A stretch of 55,453 nt of DNA from Clostridia bacterium (lineage in GTDB: Bacteria > Bacillota > Clostridia > Oscillospirales > Acutalibacteraceae). Below are positions 33,807 to 42,561 of the stretch, in pieces. The notes below the pieces were generated by a model, which ran no database searches, was not told the DNA's origin, and saw only the letters and a list, made by a program, of their open reading frames with translations. Location of the stretch: assembly GCA_024404095.1 (NCBI GenBank), contig JAKSQO010000015.1, positions 1 to 55,453 on the forward strand, given 5' to 3'. The position numbers and the translations under genes were made by a program. Within the stretch, counting starts at the first letter, position 1. The number at the start of each line of letters is the position of its first letter.

Positions 33807-33860
33807 AGTTATTCCTCCTTTTCCGCTATTATATCACAAAGAAAGGAAATAGCAATAGTT

Positions 33861-34862
33861 TCAGAATAAAAGCAAATTCACATAATTTTTCAGAGCGTTC
33901 ATATCAGTTGCATTGTAAAAAATTTCGTCAAGTTTTCTGTCACAGCTTTCGATTTCCTCAAGTGAAGAAAACACCTCATTCATAAGTGAACGATAAGCCC
34001 TAAGGCAAAAATCAGTTCGCAGTTTTATGCTCTCAACGCTGTGGAAAAGAAAACGCTTTGAATAAATTTTTCTGCTGTTTTCAAAATCGTCGCGATGATA
34101 ATATTTTGAAGTAAAAATGCCGAAGCTAAGCTCGGGAATTATTATGTGCTCGGTAATCTCAGAATTTGTTGTGCAGGGACATCGGATAACATCATATCCC
34201 GAGCCGAGAGCATAACGGCGAATCCGTTCGATAATTTCCCAAGCGCAAGTACCTGTGCGGTCTTTGATAACAAGCATCTTTTCACAGTAATTATCAAAGG
34301 CCTCCATATTCAGTTCAATGCCGTCTGCTGTCGGGCAGGTAACATAGCGAACTGTTTCCACTCCGACATGACCTTTTAATCCGTTTGAAATTCTGTTCCA
34401 CAGACGTGTCGTAAACCGATTGATTTTTTTATCATCAACATACGGTTTTTCAAGTCGGAAAATATCGTTTTGTATTGAATTACAGGCAGAAAGAAAACGC
34501 TGACAGCGAAGCAGATTTTTTTCTCTTTGCATTAAAACTTTTTCTGCGTTTTTCTGAGATTTTTCATCAGTTTTCTGAAAACTTTTTAATAAGGTTTCTT
34601 CTCCGTCCGGACAGAAAAATGAATCACATATCTGAAAAGAATCGCATCGTACTCCCCCGCTTCCGTCAGCAATACACAAATCAGTATAATCATACTTATT
34701 CTTTTCGAGCTCCGATTTTATGAAATCAAAAAGCTCCTGCTTTACGGCAGGCGAATATCCATTGACAATGTATTTTTTAATGCTTGGGTTTTCTGAGTCC
34801 GACATAAGAGAAGTATATCCGTCAGGAGAAAAAACGCCATAGTAAAAGCAGCTGTTTTTCAA
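33861..34862 (-). CDS. Hypothetical protein, apparently two degenerate P-loop-type repeats
   Basis: 333 residues. I do not recognise a named family, but two parts resemble each other: about 5-90 (FYYGVFSPDGYTSL ... IKKYIVNGYSPAVKQ ... CDSFFCPDG) and about 165-255 (VRYVTCPTADGIEL ... MLVIKDRTGTCAWE ... GYDVIRCPCTTN ... IIIPELSFGIF). Both recall the tandem P-loop ATPase-like proteins labelled PRK06851, in which a VLKGGPGTGKS-like loop precedes a dCxxDPxSLDxVIIPEL segment. Here the loops read VNGYSPAVK and IKDRTGTCAW, so the Walker A lysine and Ser/Thr are lost. The start is TTG (34862), with GGAG eight bases upstream. It is divergent from birA. A binding or regulatory role is more likely than ATP hydrolysis; the family assignment is tentative. 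Confidence 0.6.
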   Translation of the reverse strand: MKNSCFYYGVFSPDGYTSLMSDSENPSIKKYIVNGYSPAVKQELFDFIKSELEKNKYDYTDLCIADGSGGVRCDSFQICDSFFCPDGEETLLKSFQKTDEKSQKNAEKVLMQREKNLLRCQRFLSACNSIQNDIFRLEKPYVDDKKINRFTTRLWNRISNGLKGHVGVETVRYVTCPTADGIELNMEAFDNYCEKMLVIKDRTGTCAWEIIERIRRYALGSGYDVIRCPCTTNSEITEHIIIPELSFGIFTSKYYHRDDFENSRKIYSKRFLFHSVESIKLRTDFCLRAYRSLMNEVFSSLEEIESCDRKLDEIFYNATDMNALKNYVNLLLF

Positions 34863-34923
34863 AAAATCATCTCCGCTTCAATAGTGATTATCCTCATTTT
34901 ATTCAGCAAATAAGTTTATGTGC

Positions 34924-34952
34924 TTGTAATGTTTAAACATTTGTGTTAATAT
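34924..34952 (+). promoter_or_regulatory. Predicted birA promoter with a palindrome in the spacer
   Basis: TTGTAA (34924-34929), 17-base spacer, TAATAT (34947-34952) with an extended TG. The spacer region holds the perfect 14-bp palindrome AATGTTTAAACATT (34928-34941), a possible operator; it does not match the usual BirA operator halves. Confidence 0.6.
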
Positions 34953-34970
34953 TTTTCAGAGGTGAAACAT

Positions 34971-35711
34971 ATGGATTTAAGTTCAGAAAAACTTAAACAT
35001 TTATTAAACTTAAACGCAGATGTTTTAGTTTTTGAGTTAATAGGCTCAACGAATGTGTATGCAGAGGAAATTGCTGCTCAAACTGACAAACCGATTATCA
35101 TTGTTTCCGAAAGTCAGACTGACGGCAGAGGCAGAAACGGGAAAACATTTTTCTCTCCTGACACGGGACTTTATCTTTCACTTGTAACTCATCCGAAATC
35201 AGATTTCTTTTCACTTACAACAATAACCTGCGGAACAGCGGTTGCTGTATGCCGTGCAATTGAAAAACTTACTGACCTAAAGCCTCAGATAAAATGGGTA
35301 AACGATATCTATATTGACAACAAAAAAGTCAGCGGAATTCTTTGCCGTGCGCTCGGCGGAAACGGAAAAATTGAACATCTGATTACCGGAATAGGAATCA
35401 ATATTTACACAAAAGATTTTCCTGACGAAATAAAAAATACCGCAGGCTCGCTTAATGTTCAGATTGACAGAAATCAACTGACAGCAGAAATAGTAAATCA
35501 GATTATGAAGCTTTCCGAAAATGATTATATGGATGAATACCGCAAAAAATCCTGCGTTATCGGAAAAGAAATAACCTACTTCATTGACGGTATCGCATAC
35601 AACGGAAAAGCTGTCGACATTGACGAAAACGGCGGACTTATTGTGATAAATGATGATAAAAAAATAACGCTGACAGGCGGAGAAATTACAGTCAGATTTT
35701 CCGTTGACTAA
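34971..35711 (+). CDS. birA: Biotin-[acetyl-CoA-carboxylase] ligase, without DNA-binding domain
   Basis: Attaches biotin to the biotinyl carrier lysine via biotinyl-5'-AMP. About 246 residues: the catalytic core with IGSTNVYAEE, the biotin-binding SESQTDGRGRNGKTF loop, IKWVNDIYI (K for ATP), VSGILC and GIGINI, and the small C-terminal SH3-like domain. There is no N-terminal winged helix, so it cannot be a BirA-type repressor. The ATG at 34971 has AGAGG eight bases upstream; the GTG three codons earlier is less likely. The FAD protein gene follows after 55 bases in the same direction. Confidence 0.95.
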   Translation: MDLSSEKLKHLLNLNADVLVFELIGSTNVYAEEIAAQTDKPIIIVSESQTDGRGRNGKTFFSPDTGLYLSLVTHPKSDFFSLTTITCGTAVAVCRAIEKLTDLKPQIKWVNDIYIDNKKVSGILCRALGGNGKIEHLITGIGINIYTKDFPDEIKNTAGSLNVQIDRNQLTAEIVNQIMKLSENDYMDEYRKKSCVIGKEITYFIDGIAYNGKAVDIDENGGLIVINDDKKITLTGGEITVRFSVD

Positions 35712-35766
35712 TGGCCTTGTTTTTGATAAAATATGGCTGTTGATTTTTAGAAACAGGAAGATAGAT

Positions 35767-37374
35767 ATGATTAGAATAAACGAAATCAAGCTTCCTCTTG
35801 AAGCAGGAAGCGAAGAAATTTTTTCGGCGGCGGCAAAGGCAATGCGCTGTCCGAAAAGAAAAATTACCGAATTGAATATTGTCAAAAAATCTCTTGACTC
35901 GAGAAAGAAAGAAAATCTTTTCTTTGTTTACAGCGTTGACATAACCGTTGACGGTGACGAGGAGGAGATGCTCAGGCGAAGCGGTTGCAAAAAGGCAATT
36001 ATCGTTGAGCCGTTTACATACATTATGCCTGAAAACAAACGGCACAGCGAGTTTCGCCCTGTTGTTGCAGGCTTCGGACCCGGAGGAATCTGGGCAGCAC
36101 TCACACTTGCTCGTGCGGGACTTCGTCCGATTGTTCTCGAGCGCGGACGTGATGTTGATACCAGAACAGCTGATGTAAATAAATTCTGGCAAACAAAAAA
36201 GATTGACGAAACATCTAATGTTCAGTTCGGCGAGGGCGGAGCAGGTACTTTCTCTGACGGTAAGCTGACAACGGGCATTAAAGACCCGCTCTGCCGAAAG
36301 GTCTTTCTTGATTTTGTTGAGTTCGGTGCGCCCGAAGAAATTCTTTACTCGTGGAGACCGCACATAGGCACGGACAAGCTCGGTCAGGTTGTCAAAAATA
36401 TGCGCGAGGAGATTAAGCGTCTTGGCGGCGATGTACTTTTTTCCTGCTGTCTTACTGATATTATAATTGCCAACGGAGTTGTTCACGGCATAAGCTATAT
36501 AAATGAAAACGGTGAAAAAGTTGATATGGAAACAGACAGCGTTATTCTTGCTATCGGTCATTCGGCAAAGGACACCGTTGAAATGCTCTACCGCAAGGGT
36601 CTTGACCTTATGCAGAAGCCGTTTTCGGTCGGTGCAAGAATTGAGCATCCGCGTGTTATGATAGATAAAGCTCAGTACGGAGATTTCGCGGGTCATCCCG
36701 CCCTCGGTGCGGCAGACTACAAGCTTTCCTGTCATCCTCCGCGCGGAAGAGGTGCATATACCTTCTGTATGTGTCCCGGCGGCACGGTTGTTGCTGCGGC
36801 AAGTGAGGAAGGCGGCGTTGTTGTGAACGGTATGAGCAACTACGCACGTAACGCTGAAAATTCAAACTCCGCACTTCTTGTCGGAGTTGAACCCGAGGAT
36901 TTCGGAAGCGATCATCCTCTTGCGGGCTTCAAGCTTCAGCGTGAGATTGAAGAAAAGGCTTTCCGTTGCGGCGGTGGAGATTTTACCGCACCTGCGCAGC
37001 TTGTCGGCGATTTCTTACAGAATGTAAAATCAACTCAGCTCGGAAGCGTTAACCCCTCCTGCCCGACAGGTGTTAAAATGGGCGATATACGTGAAGTCCT
37101 TCCGAAAAAGGTTACCGACACAATGGCTGACGCAATTGTAAAAATGGGCAAACAGCTCAAAGGCTTTGATATGCCCGATGCTGTGCTGACAGCTCCCGAA
37201 ACACGTTCATCATCCCCTGTCAGAATTCTGCGTGACGAATATTATCAGGCTCTCAAGGTCAGAGGACTTTATCCCTGCGGTGAGGGTGCAGGCTATGCAG
37301 GCGGAATTGTATCTGCGGCAGTTGACGGAATCCGTTGTGCTCACGCAGTTATGGACGATGATCTGACAAAATAA
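35767..37374 (+). CDS. FAD-dependent oxidoreductase (COG2509-like)
   Basis: About 535 residues. An N-terminal domain of about 85 residues (IRINEIKLPLEAG, with PKRKITELNIVKKSLDSRKK) precedes the dinucleotide-binding motif VVAGFGPGGIWAALTLARAG (about 97-116), EFGEGG-like VQFGEGGAGTFSDGKLTTG, LAIGHSAKDT and a C-terminal CGEGAGYAGGIVSAAVDG. This set marks a widespread family of unassigned FAD dehydrogenase-like proteins (COG2509 as I recall). AGGAAG lies six bases before the ATG at 35767. The enzymatic substrate is unknown. It may be in an operon with birA; a perfect terminator follows. Confidence 0.9.
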   Translation: MIRINEIKLPLEAGSEEIFSAAAKAMRCPKRKITELNIVKKSLDSRKKENLFFVYSVDITVDGDEEEMLRRSGCKKAIIVEPFTYIMPENKRHSEFRPVVAGFGPGGIWAALTLARAGLRPIVLERGRDVDTRTADVNKFWQTKKIDETSNVQFGEGGAGTFSDGKLTTGIKDPLCRKVFLDFVEFGAPEEILYSWRPHIGTDKLGQVVKNMREEIKRLGGDVLFSCCLTDIIIANGVVHGISYINENGEKVDMETDSVILAIGHSAKDTVEMLYRKGLDLMQKPFSVGARIEHPRVMIDKAQYGDFAGHPALGAADYKLSCHPPRGRGAYTFCMCPGGTVVAAASEEGGVVVNGMSNYARNAENSNSALLVGVEPEDFGSDHPLAGFKLQREIEEKAFRCGGGDFTAPAQLVGDFLQNVKSTQLGSVNPSCPTGVKMGDIREVLPKKVTDTMADAIVKMGKQLKGFDMPDAVLTAPETRSSSPVRILRDEYYQALKVRGLYPCGEGAGYAGGIVSAAVDGIRCAHAVMDDDLTK

Positions 37375-37384
37375 ATTTCAATTT

Positions 37385-37411
37385 ATACCGCAGTTTTTCT
37401 GCGGTATTTTT
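37385..37411 (+). terminator. Terminator of the birA-FAD oxidoreductase genes
   Basis: Perfect 9-bp stem ATACCGCAG, loop TTTTT, CTGCGGTAT, then TTTTC. Confidence 0.92.
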
Positions 37412-37432
37412 CTGTACTTTTTTGAAAAAATA

Positions 37433-37441
37433 TGTTATAGT
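37433..37441 (+). promoter_or_regulatory. Extended -10 promoter of the TVP38-isomerase pair
   Basis: TGTTATAGT (TG-n-TATAGT) without a good -35; about 20 bases later the CGGAG site and ATG of the TVP38 gene follow. Confidence 0.45.
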
Positions 37442-37469
37442 TTTTTTATCAAAAATTACGGAGTTTGAA

Positions 37470-38138
37470 ATGAAAAAAGATACCATACTTAACGTGCTTA
37501 AAATTGTTATTGCTGTCGCAATTGTGCTGACGGCAATTCTTAACTACAACCGCCTTTCAAATCTTGATGTCCGTGCGCTTATTGACGGTGCTTCAAGTAT
37601 TCTTGTTGCGGAGCTGATTATTATAGGAGTTTATGCTCTCAAATCAGTTCTCTTTGTTATCCCCGCTTCAATCATTTATCTTTCTGTCGGACTTGCTATG
37701 GAACCGTGGCGTGCTGTACTTGTAAACATGGCAGGTATTGCCGTTGAAATTTCAATAACATTTCTGCTCGGAAAGTTTCTCGGAAAAAGTGCTGTCGAGA
37801 AAAAAATACAGGGCACAAAAATGGGCGATAAGCTTCTTGGAATGAAGGATAAAAATAAAAATCTTGCAATATTTACAATTCGTTTTGTGCCAGCGTTTCC
37901 GATTGATTTTTCTTCTCTTTTTATGGGCGCATTTGATTTTAAATTCATCACTTATTTTCTCTTTTCTCTGCTCGGTCTTGCGCCGAGAATTATTGGCTTT
38001 ACAATTATCGGCGAAGCAATTTACAAATTTATTCCGACAAAATATCTTATGCTGATTGCAATTATCGCTGTTCCTGTCGCTCTGATTGCAATGGTAATAA
38101 AAAAGAAAGTCGGAAATAAGACGGAGGGAAATTCATGA
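37470..38138 (+). CDS. TVP38/TMEM64 (DedA-like) family membrane protein
   Basis: About 222 residues with five to six hydrophobic segments. The family core is seen in FVIPASIIYLSVGLAMEPW, NMAGIAVEISITFLLGKFLG and the pair IRFVPAFPIDFSSLFMGAF with LGLAPRIIGFTIIGEA. Related proteins are lipid scramblases or transporters (DedA superfamily); the function here is not known. The start is the ATG at 37470, with CGGAG six bases upstream; the TTG 16 codons earlier overlaps the promoter. Its stop overlaps the ATG of the next gene (ATGA), so both are coupled. Confidence 0.92.
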   Translation: MKKDTILNVLKIVIAVAIVLTAILNYNRLSNLDVRALIDGASSILVAELIIIGVYALKSVLFVIPASIIYLSVGLAMEPWRAVLVNMAGIAVEISITFLLGKFLGKSAVEKKIQGTKMGDKLLGMKDKNKNLAIFTIRFVPAFPIDFSSLFMGAFDFKFITYFLFSLLGLAPRIIGFTIIGEAIYKFIPTKYLMLIAIIAVPVALIAMVIKKKVGNKTEGNS

Positions 38139-38914
38139 AAATCGGAATGTCATCCTCCTGCTTCTATCCCGAAAATATTGAGGACGGCTTTAAAAAAGTC
38201 GGAGAGCTTGGCACAAAAACAGCCGAGCTTTTTGTAAATTCTCCGTGTGAGATGCAGTCGCCGATTATTAACGAACTGCTTGCAATTCAAAAGCATTACT
38301 GTATAAATGTCCGCACAATTCATCCGTTCACTTCCGCATTTGAAACATTCTTTTTCTTCAGCGCATATGACAGAAGAAGATATGACGGAATTGAGTTCTA
38401 TAAGAGATATTTTGAAGCAGCTAATCGCTTCGGTGCGGATGCCGTTGTATTTCACGGCGGTCTGAGCAAGTCGGATACTGATATTGAATTCTATGCTCAA
38501 TGCTACTCTCTTCTTCACAATGCGGCACGCGAGCAGGGCATTTTCATTGCACATGAAAATGTTGTTGACCATATGTGTTCCTCTCCCGAATATATGAAAA
38601 AGCTTGCTGATTATATCGGTGACGATTTTCGCATGGTGCTTGATATCAAGCAATGCCGCCGGAGCGGTGAGGACGAATACAAGTTTATAAAGCTTCTCGG
38701 CAGCAAAATAATTCAGGTACATATCAGTGATTATGATACAGGCAAGGACTGTCTCGCACCCGGTGTCGGGAAATATGATTTCAGAAAGCTCTTTTCCGAG
38801 CTGAAAAACGCCGGCTATGATAAGACAGCACTTATTGAGCTTTACAGACACAACTTTTCTGAGCCCGAAGAAATCCGGGCTGCTATGAATTATCTGAATT
38901 CTAACTGTTTGTAA
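38135..38914 (+). CDS. Sugar phosphate isomerase/epimerase-like TIM-barrel protein
   Basis: 259 residues of the xylose isomerase-like barrel superfamily (AP endonuclease 2-like). Probable metal ligands are His and Glu residues in VVFHGGLS, IAHENVVDHM, MVLDIKQC, VHISDYD and ALIELY. Members isomerise or epimerise sugars, inositols or related compounds; the specificity cannot be read. It overlaps the TVP38 gene by four bases, so the two are translated together; the biochemical reason for that pairing is not clear. A weak CACAAAAA/TTTTTGTG hairpin after the stop may terminate. Confidence 0.87.
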   Translation: MKIGMSSSCFYPENIEDGFKKVGELGTKTAELFVNSPCEMQSPIINELLAIQKHYCINVRTIHPFTSAFETFFFFSAYDRRRYDGIEFYKRYFEAANRFGADAVVFHGGLSKSDTDIEFYAQCYSLLHNAAREQGIFIAHENVVDHMCSSPEYMKKLADYIGDDFRMVLDIKQCRRSGEDEYKFIKLLGSKIIQVHISDYDTGKDCLAPGVGKYDFRKLFSELKNAGYDKTALIELYRHNFSEPEEIRAAMNYLNSNCL

Positions 38915-38946
38915 TTATTGCACAAAAAAGTAATGTCCTTTTTGTG

Positions 38947-38975
38947 TTGAAAAAATTTTTTGACTGTTGTATAAT
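38947..38975 (+). promoter_or_regulatory. Predicted promoter of the secreted phosphatase-like gene
   Basis: TTGAAA (38947-38952), 17-base spacer, TATAAT (38970-38975). Confidence 0.75.
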
Positions 38976-39009
38976 GTATTTATCTAACCATCTAAGGAGG
39001 AAAATAGTA

Positions 39010-40497
39010 ATGAAAAAGATTTCAAAGAAAGTTCTTGCTGTTGTTCTTTGCATCAGCCTTGTTTTCGGCTGTTCCGCAATGGCAACAAGTGCCGCTGACG
39101 GCAGTGATACCGTTAAGCGTGTAAGCTGTACTTTCAACGGCGATTCCAAAACATCAAGAGGTTTCTGCTGGTACACACTTGAAAACGGTGACAGCGATGT
39201 TCAGATTGTAAAGACATCGGCTTTTAACGGTTCATTTGCTAACGCAATGACATTCTCATCTGACACATCATATAAGTTCCGCAAGCAGTTCTGCCATAAG
39301 GTAGTTGCTGACGGTCTTGAGGCAGGCACAGAATATACATACCGTGTAGGCGATGCTTCAAAAAATCTCTGGAGCGATATCGGTACATTTGTAACTGATG
39401 ACGGCGACAGCAAATTCTCTTTCATCACAATTGCTGACGTTCAGGCAAGCAGCGATGAAAACTTCGCACATGCAGCTGAAACAATCAAGGGTGCTATGGC
39501 TACACTTCCCGATTCAGAATTCACAGCTAATCTCGGTGACTTCGTAAACGATGACACCAATGACGAGTGGGACTGGTACTTCAGCAACTTTGCTTGCTCA
39601 AATATGAGCACAACACTTGCTCCTGTTGCAGGTAACCATGACGGAAACATCACAAATAAACTCAACATTAACGTATTCAACTCAACATTCAACCTTTCAA
39701 ATCCCAACACAGATTCAAACACAAACTGGGTTAACGGTGTATATTATTCATACGATTACGGCAACGCTCACTTTGCTGTTCTTAACACAAACGATATGTA
39801 CCCCATGACTCAGTCACAGAGAAACTGGCTCATCAACGATATGAAGTCAAGCGATGCTGACTGGAAATTTGTTATGATGCACAGAGCTGCATACGCTGAA
39901 GGTAAGAACATCAACAAGCCCGATACAATTATCATGCGTGACGTTCTTCTTCCTCTCTTTGATGAGCTTGACATTGACGTTGTATTTGCAGGTCACGACC
40001 ATACATACTACCGTTCAATGCAGGTTAAGGGCGATGCTGCTGTTGAAAACGTAACATACGTTACAGAGAACTACAACGGCGAAGAAGTTACATTCGCTTA
40101 CAATCCCGATGGAGCAGTTCATATTCTTCCCGCAACAGCAGGTACAAAGAGATACACAGTTCACGATGCTATCAATCCTATTCCCGAAACTTGCGCTTTC
40201 CGTCTTTCAACAAGAGATATGGGCGGCTGCTTCACAACAACTGAGATTGACGGCGGTAAGCTTATCATAAAGTCATACCTCGTTGACGACGAGACACAGA
40301 AAATCACACTTATCGATCAGTACGCTATCAAAAAGGATGTAGGTCAGAATAAGGCAGTTGAGAGCGATCTTTCAACAGATAACGCATCAAACATAGGTAA
40401 CTACATTTTTAATCTTGTTTATGCTCTTGTTGATATGCTTGCAAAATATCTTTTCGTTCTTCTTCCTCAGGTAATAGTTAACGCAATCAAAGGCTAA
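39010..40497 (+). CDS. Secreted purple acid phosphatase-like metallophosphoesterase with C-terminal helix
   Basis: 495 residues. Signal peptide (KKVLAVVLCISLVFGCSAMA, cleavage near TSA). An N-terminal fibronectin-like domain of the purple acid phosphatase type ends with GLEAGTEYTYRVGDASKNLW. The catalytic domain has ITIADVQ, ANLGDFVNDD, VAGNHDG, MMHRAAYAEG and FAGHDHTYYRS, which cover the two-metal ligands (about residues 138-350). The last about 38 residues (from NIGNYIFNLVYALVDMLAKY to NAIKG) are a hydrophobic amphipathic helix. It is homologous to the second half of the 18015 protein. The start is the ATG at 39010, with GGAGG nine bases upstream; upstream in-frame codons overlap the promoter. 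Single gene with its own terminator. Confidence 0.93.
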   Translation: MKKISKKVLAVVLCISLVFGCSAMATSAADGSDTVKRVSCTFNGDSKTSRGFCWYTLENGDSDVQIVKTSAFNGSFANAMTFSSDTSYKFRKQFCHKVVADGLEAGTEYTYRVGDASKNLWSDIGTFVTDDGDSKFSFITIADVQASSDENFAHAAETIKGAMATLPDSEFTANLGDFVNDDTNDEWDWYFSNFACSNMSTTLAPVAGNHDGNITNKLNINVFNSTFNLSNPNTDSNTNWVNGVYYSYDYGNAHFAVLNTNDMYPMTQSQRNWLINDMKSSDADWKFVMMHRAAYAEGKNINKPDTIIMRDVLLPLFDELDIDVVFAGHDHTYYRSMQVKGDAAVENVTYVTENYNGEEVTFAYNPDGAVHILPATAGTKRYTVHDAINPIPETCAFRLSTRDMGGCFTTTEIDGGKLIIKSYLVDDETQKITLIDQYAIKKDVGQNKAVESDLSTDNASNIGNYIFNLVYALVDMLAKYLFVLLPQVIVNAIKG

Positions 40498-40507
40498 ACA
40501 CTTTTTT

Positions 40508-40536
40508 ATAACACCTCTTCGGAGGTGTTATTTTTT
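40508..40536 (+). terminator. Terminator of the secreted phosphatase-like gene
   Basis: Perfect stem ATAACACCTC, loop TTCG, GAGGTGTTAT, then six T. Confidence 0.93.
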
Positions 40537-40556
40537 ATCCATTTTTCATTTACATA

Positions 40557-40583
40557 TTGACAAATCAGCTTTTTTGATATAGT
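40557..40583 (+). promoter_or_regulatory. Predicted promoter of the membrane protein gene at 40632
   Basis: Consensus TTGACA (40557-40562) and TATAGT (40578-40583), but the spacer is only 15 bases, shorter than optimal. Confidence 0.5.
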
Positions 40584-40631
40584 CTTTTAACATGCCGTCA
40601 GGCAAATATAATTAAAAAGGACAGTGGTTCA

Positions 40632-41420
40632 ATGAAAGAATACCTAAACAGAATCAAGAGTAATGCTAAAACAGGCGAAATAATCTATTGGTGGATTTTA
40701 AGAGCCTTAATGATATTTGCAATGATAAAGGGTATTGTCGGACTTATAAATGGCGAAAACGATATTTCCGATCCTCTTCAGGTTTTCGGTAATCTTTTGG
40801 CAATGTTTGCATGGGAAGTTTTCATGTTTATGCCTGAAAAGACATGGGCAAGACATGTACCCTCACTCGTTCAGGACGGTCTGATTCTGATGGTTTTTGC
40901 CGCTTCATTCTGCGGAAAATTTCTCAACTTCTACTACGATGTTCGCTGGTGGGATTCGGGAATGCACTTCCTAAGCGGCGGCCTCTGCGTTCTTGCAGGT
41001 TACGAGGTTGTTATTGCAATGCAGAAGCGTGATAAGAAAACTATTTCAGTACCTATTGCTCTTCTCTGTGCTCTTGGTTTCTCATTCTTTGTTTCAACTC
41101 TCTGGGAGCTTTTCGAGTTCACAGCAGACCAGGTTATGTGCAACGCAGCAACAGGTGCAATCGGTGACGCTCAGCATTGGTGCTGGACACTTGCTGAGGG
41201 AACACCCAAAGCAGCAACACTCTTTGACCCCAAGTTTACAGAACGCTGGCCGTTGATGGATACAATGGGTGACATTGTACTTAATTCAATCGGCGCTTTA
41301 ATCGCATGGGTTGTTCTTAAATTCTTCCCCTATCATCACAAGGGCAAGAACGATGTTAACGCGATGATTGAAGCTGAACTTGCAAAGTCGGCAAAAAAAG
41401 AGCTTTCAAAAAGAAGATAA
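40632..41420 (+). CDS. Integral membrane protein, YjdF/DUF2238-like
   Basis: 262 residues with about six hydrophobic segments. The pattern WWDSGMHFLSGGLCVLAGYE, then FVSTLWELFEFTADQ and later LMDTMGDIVLNSIGALI matches the acidic/His-containing helices I recall from YjdF/DUF2238 membrane proteins. The C-terminal tail is Lys-rich and probably cytoplasmic. Function unknown. AAGGA lies ten bases before the ATG. Single gene between two terminators. Confidence 0.75.
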   Translation: MKEYLNRIKSNAKTGEIIYWWILRALMIFAMIKGIVGLINGENDISDPLQVFGNLLAMFAWEVFMFMPEKTWARHVPSLVQDGLILMVFAASFCGKFLNFYYDVRWWDSGMHFLSGGLCVLAGYEVVIAMQKRDKKTISVPIALLCALGFSFFVSTLWELFEFTADQVMCNAATGAIGDAQHWCWTLAEGTPKAATLFDPKFTERWPLMDTMGDIVLNSIGALIAWVVLKFFPYHHKGKNDVNAMIEAELAKSAKKELSKRR

Positions 41421-41459
41421 AAAAACAGGCACTTCCGAATTTTCGGAGGTGCCGTTTTT
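41421..41459. terminator. Bidirectional terminator between convergent genes
   Basis: GGCACTTCCGAA pairs with TTCGGAGGTGCC, with GTTTTT on the plus side and TGTTTTTTT on the minus side. Confidence 0.9.
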
Positions 41460-41462
41460 CTG

Positions 41463-42389
41463 TCAGCAGAATGAACTTTCAATCACCTTTGAACACTCTG
41501 ACGGTGAATAAATCCAGCGGTCAATGTGGTTTACATCTGTATAATATTTAATCGGTGGAGTCGGATATTCCGCCTCAAATGCATCAACAATAATCAGTTT
41601 AATTTTCATTCTTTCGGGAAGCATACTCTTTATATAAACACCTGCGTGACAGCCTGCTGTAATTCCGGGTGAATACTCGGCAAGTCCGGCAAGATTCGGC
41701 GTAAGCTCAATAAAAATTCCGTAGCTTTCGATTGAACGGACTATACCCGGAACTGTTTCACCCGGAGTAAATTCGCCTGCATTTTCCTCCCACGTACCGA
41801 GAAGCTCCTTATGTGAAAATGTAATTCTTCCCATGTCATCAATCGTTTTAACAATAACTTTTATCATCTGTCCGATATGAAAACGAACAGACGGATGCGG
41901 AATACGTGAAACGGAAATACTGTCAATCGGGAGCAAACCGTTTATGCCCGCGCCGATATCAAGAAATACACCGAAGCTTTCCATGTGCGTAACTCTTGCA
42001 TCAATAATATCACCGGGCTTCAGCTTTGAAATATAATTATCCATACATTCCTGCTGAACCGCACGTCGACTGAGAATTGCATATTCTCTGTCGTTATCAT
42101 CCTTGCGAAATCCGAGAATTTTGAACATCACAGGCTTGTTAACCCGTGAAATCAGAGCAATGTCACGCACTGAGCCGTCGCTGATTCCGACAGCTCCCTC
42201 ACAATGCGGAATAATTCCGTACATACAGCCGAGGTCAATCCGCAGGTCGTGATTTTTGTCACAGATAAGTGCACGCGCCTCCACAGTTTCATCGGTTATA
42301 CACGCCTCGTGCAGAGCGGCAGGATTGGACAGAATTGACTGATTTGAGGGTGTGGAAATCATCTGACCCTCGGGATAATAAATTTGCAT
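41463..42389 (-). CDS. S1 RNA-binding domain protein (ribosomal protein S1-like, short)
   Basis: About 308 residues with an irregular first S1-like region (about 30-105) and two clear S1 motifs: PGDIIDARVTHMESFGVFLD with INGLLPID (about 122-195) and PGETVPGIVRSIESYGIFIE with LAGLAEYS (about 210-285). It should bind single-stranded RNA; short S1-like proteins of this kind are common in Clostridia and may aid translation. The ATG at 42389 has AGGTGG eight bases upstream; the GTG four codons earlier overlaps that site. Single gene, minus strand, between plus-strand neighbours. Confidence 0.88.
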   Translation of the reverse strand: MQIYYPEGQMISTPSNQSILSNPAALHEACITDETVEARALICDKNHDLRIDLGCMYGIIPHCEGAVGISDGSVRDIALISRVNKPVMFKILGFRKDDNDREYAILSRRAVQQECMDNYISKLKPGDIIDARVTHMESFGVFLDIGAGINGLLPIDSISVSRIPHPSVRFHIGQMIKVIVKTIDDMGRITFSHKELLGTWEENAGEFTPGETVPGIVRSIESYGIFIELTPNLAGLAEYSPGITAGCHAGVYIKSMLPERMKIKLIIVDAFEAEYPTPPIKYYTDVNHIDRWIYSPSECSKVIESSFC

Positions 42390-42504
42390 ATATTTTACCA
42401 CCTTTGTTTTCGGTACAGAGCAGCTGAAAACAGTTGCAATGCGCCATAAAGTATTTTTTTACTAATAAATATGGAAAGTTCACGTTAATAATGACAAAAT
42501 CAGG

Positions 42505-42533
42505 TATACAATAAAAATAAAATGTGATATAAT
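42505..42533 (+). promoter_or_regulatory. Predicted promoter of the DUF951-prfA-sua5/coaE operon
   Basis: TATACA (42505-42510), 17-base spacer ending in TGA, TATAAT (42528-42533); a matching -10 with extended TG. Confidence 0.65.
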
Positions 42534-42561
42534 AGATTATTATATATTCGGAGGTATTAAA

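Noticed and set aside
35692..36735. 347-codon minus-strand open frame
   Set aside because: Antisense to the FAD oxidoreductase, whose motifs are clear; the frame has no family features or ribosome-binding site.
38150..38851. 233-codon minus-strand open frame
   Set aside because: Antisense shadow of the isomerase-like gene, Cys/Ile-rich by codon mirroring.
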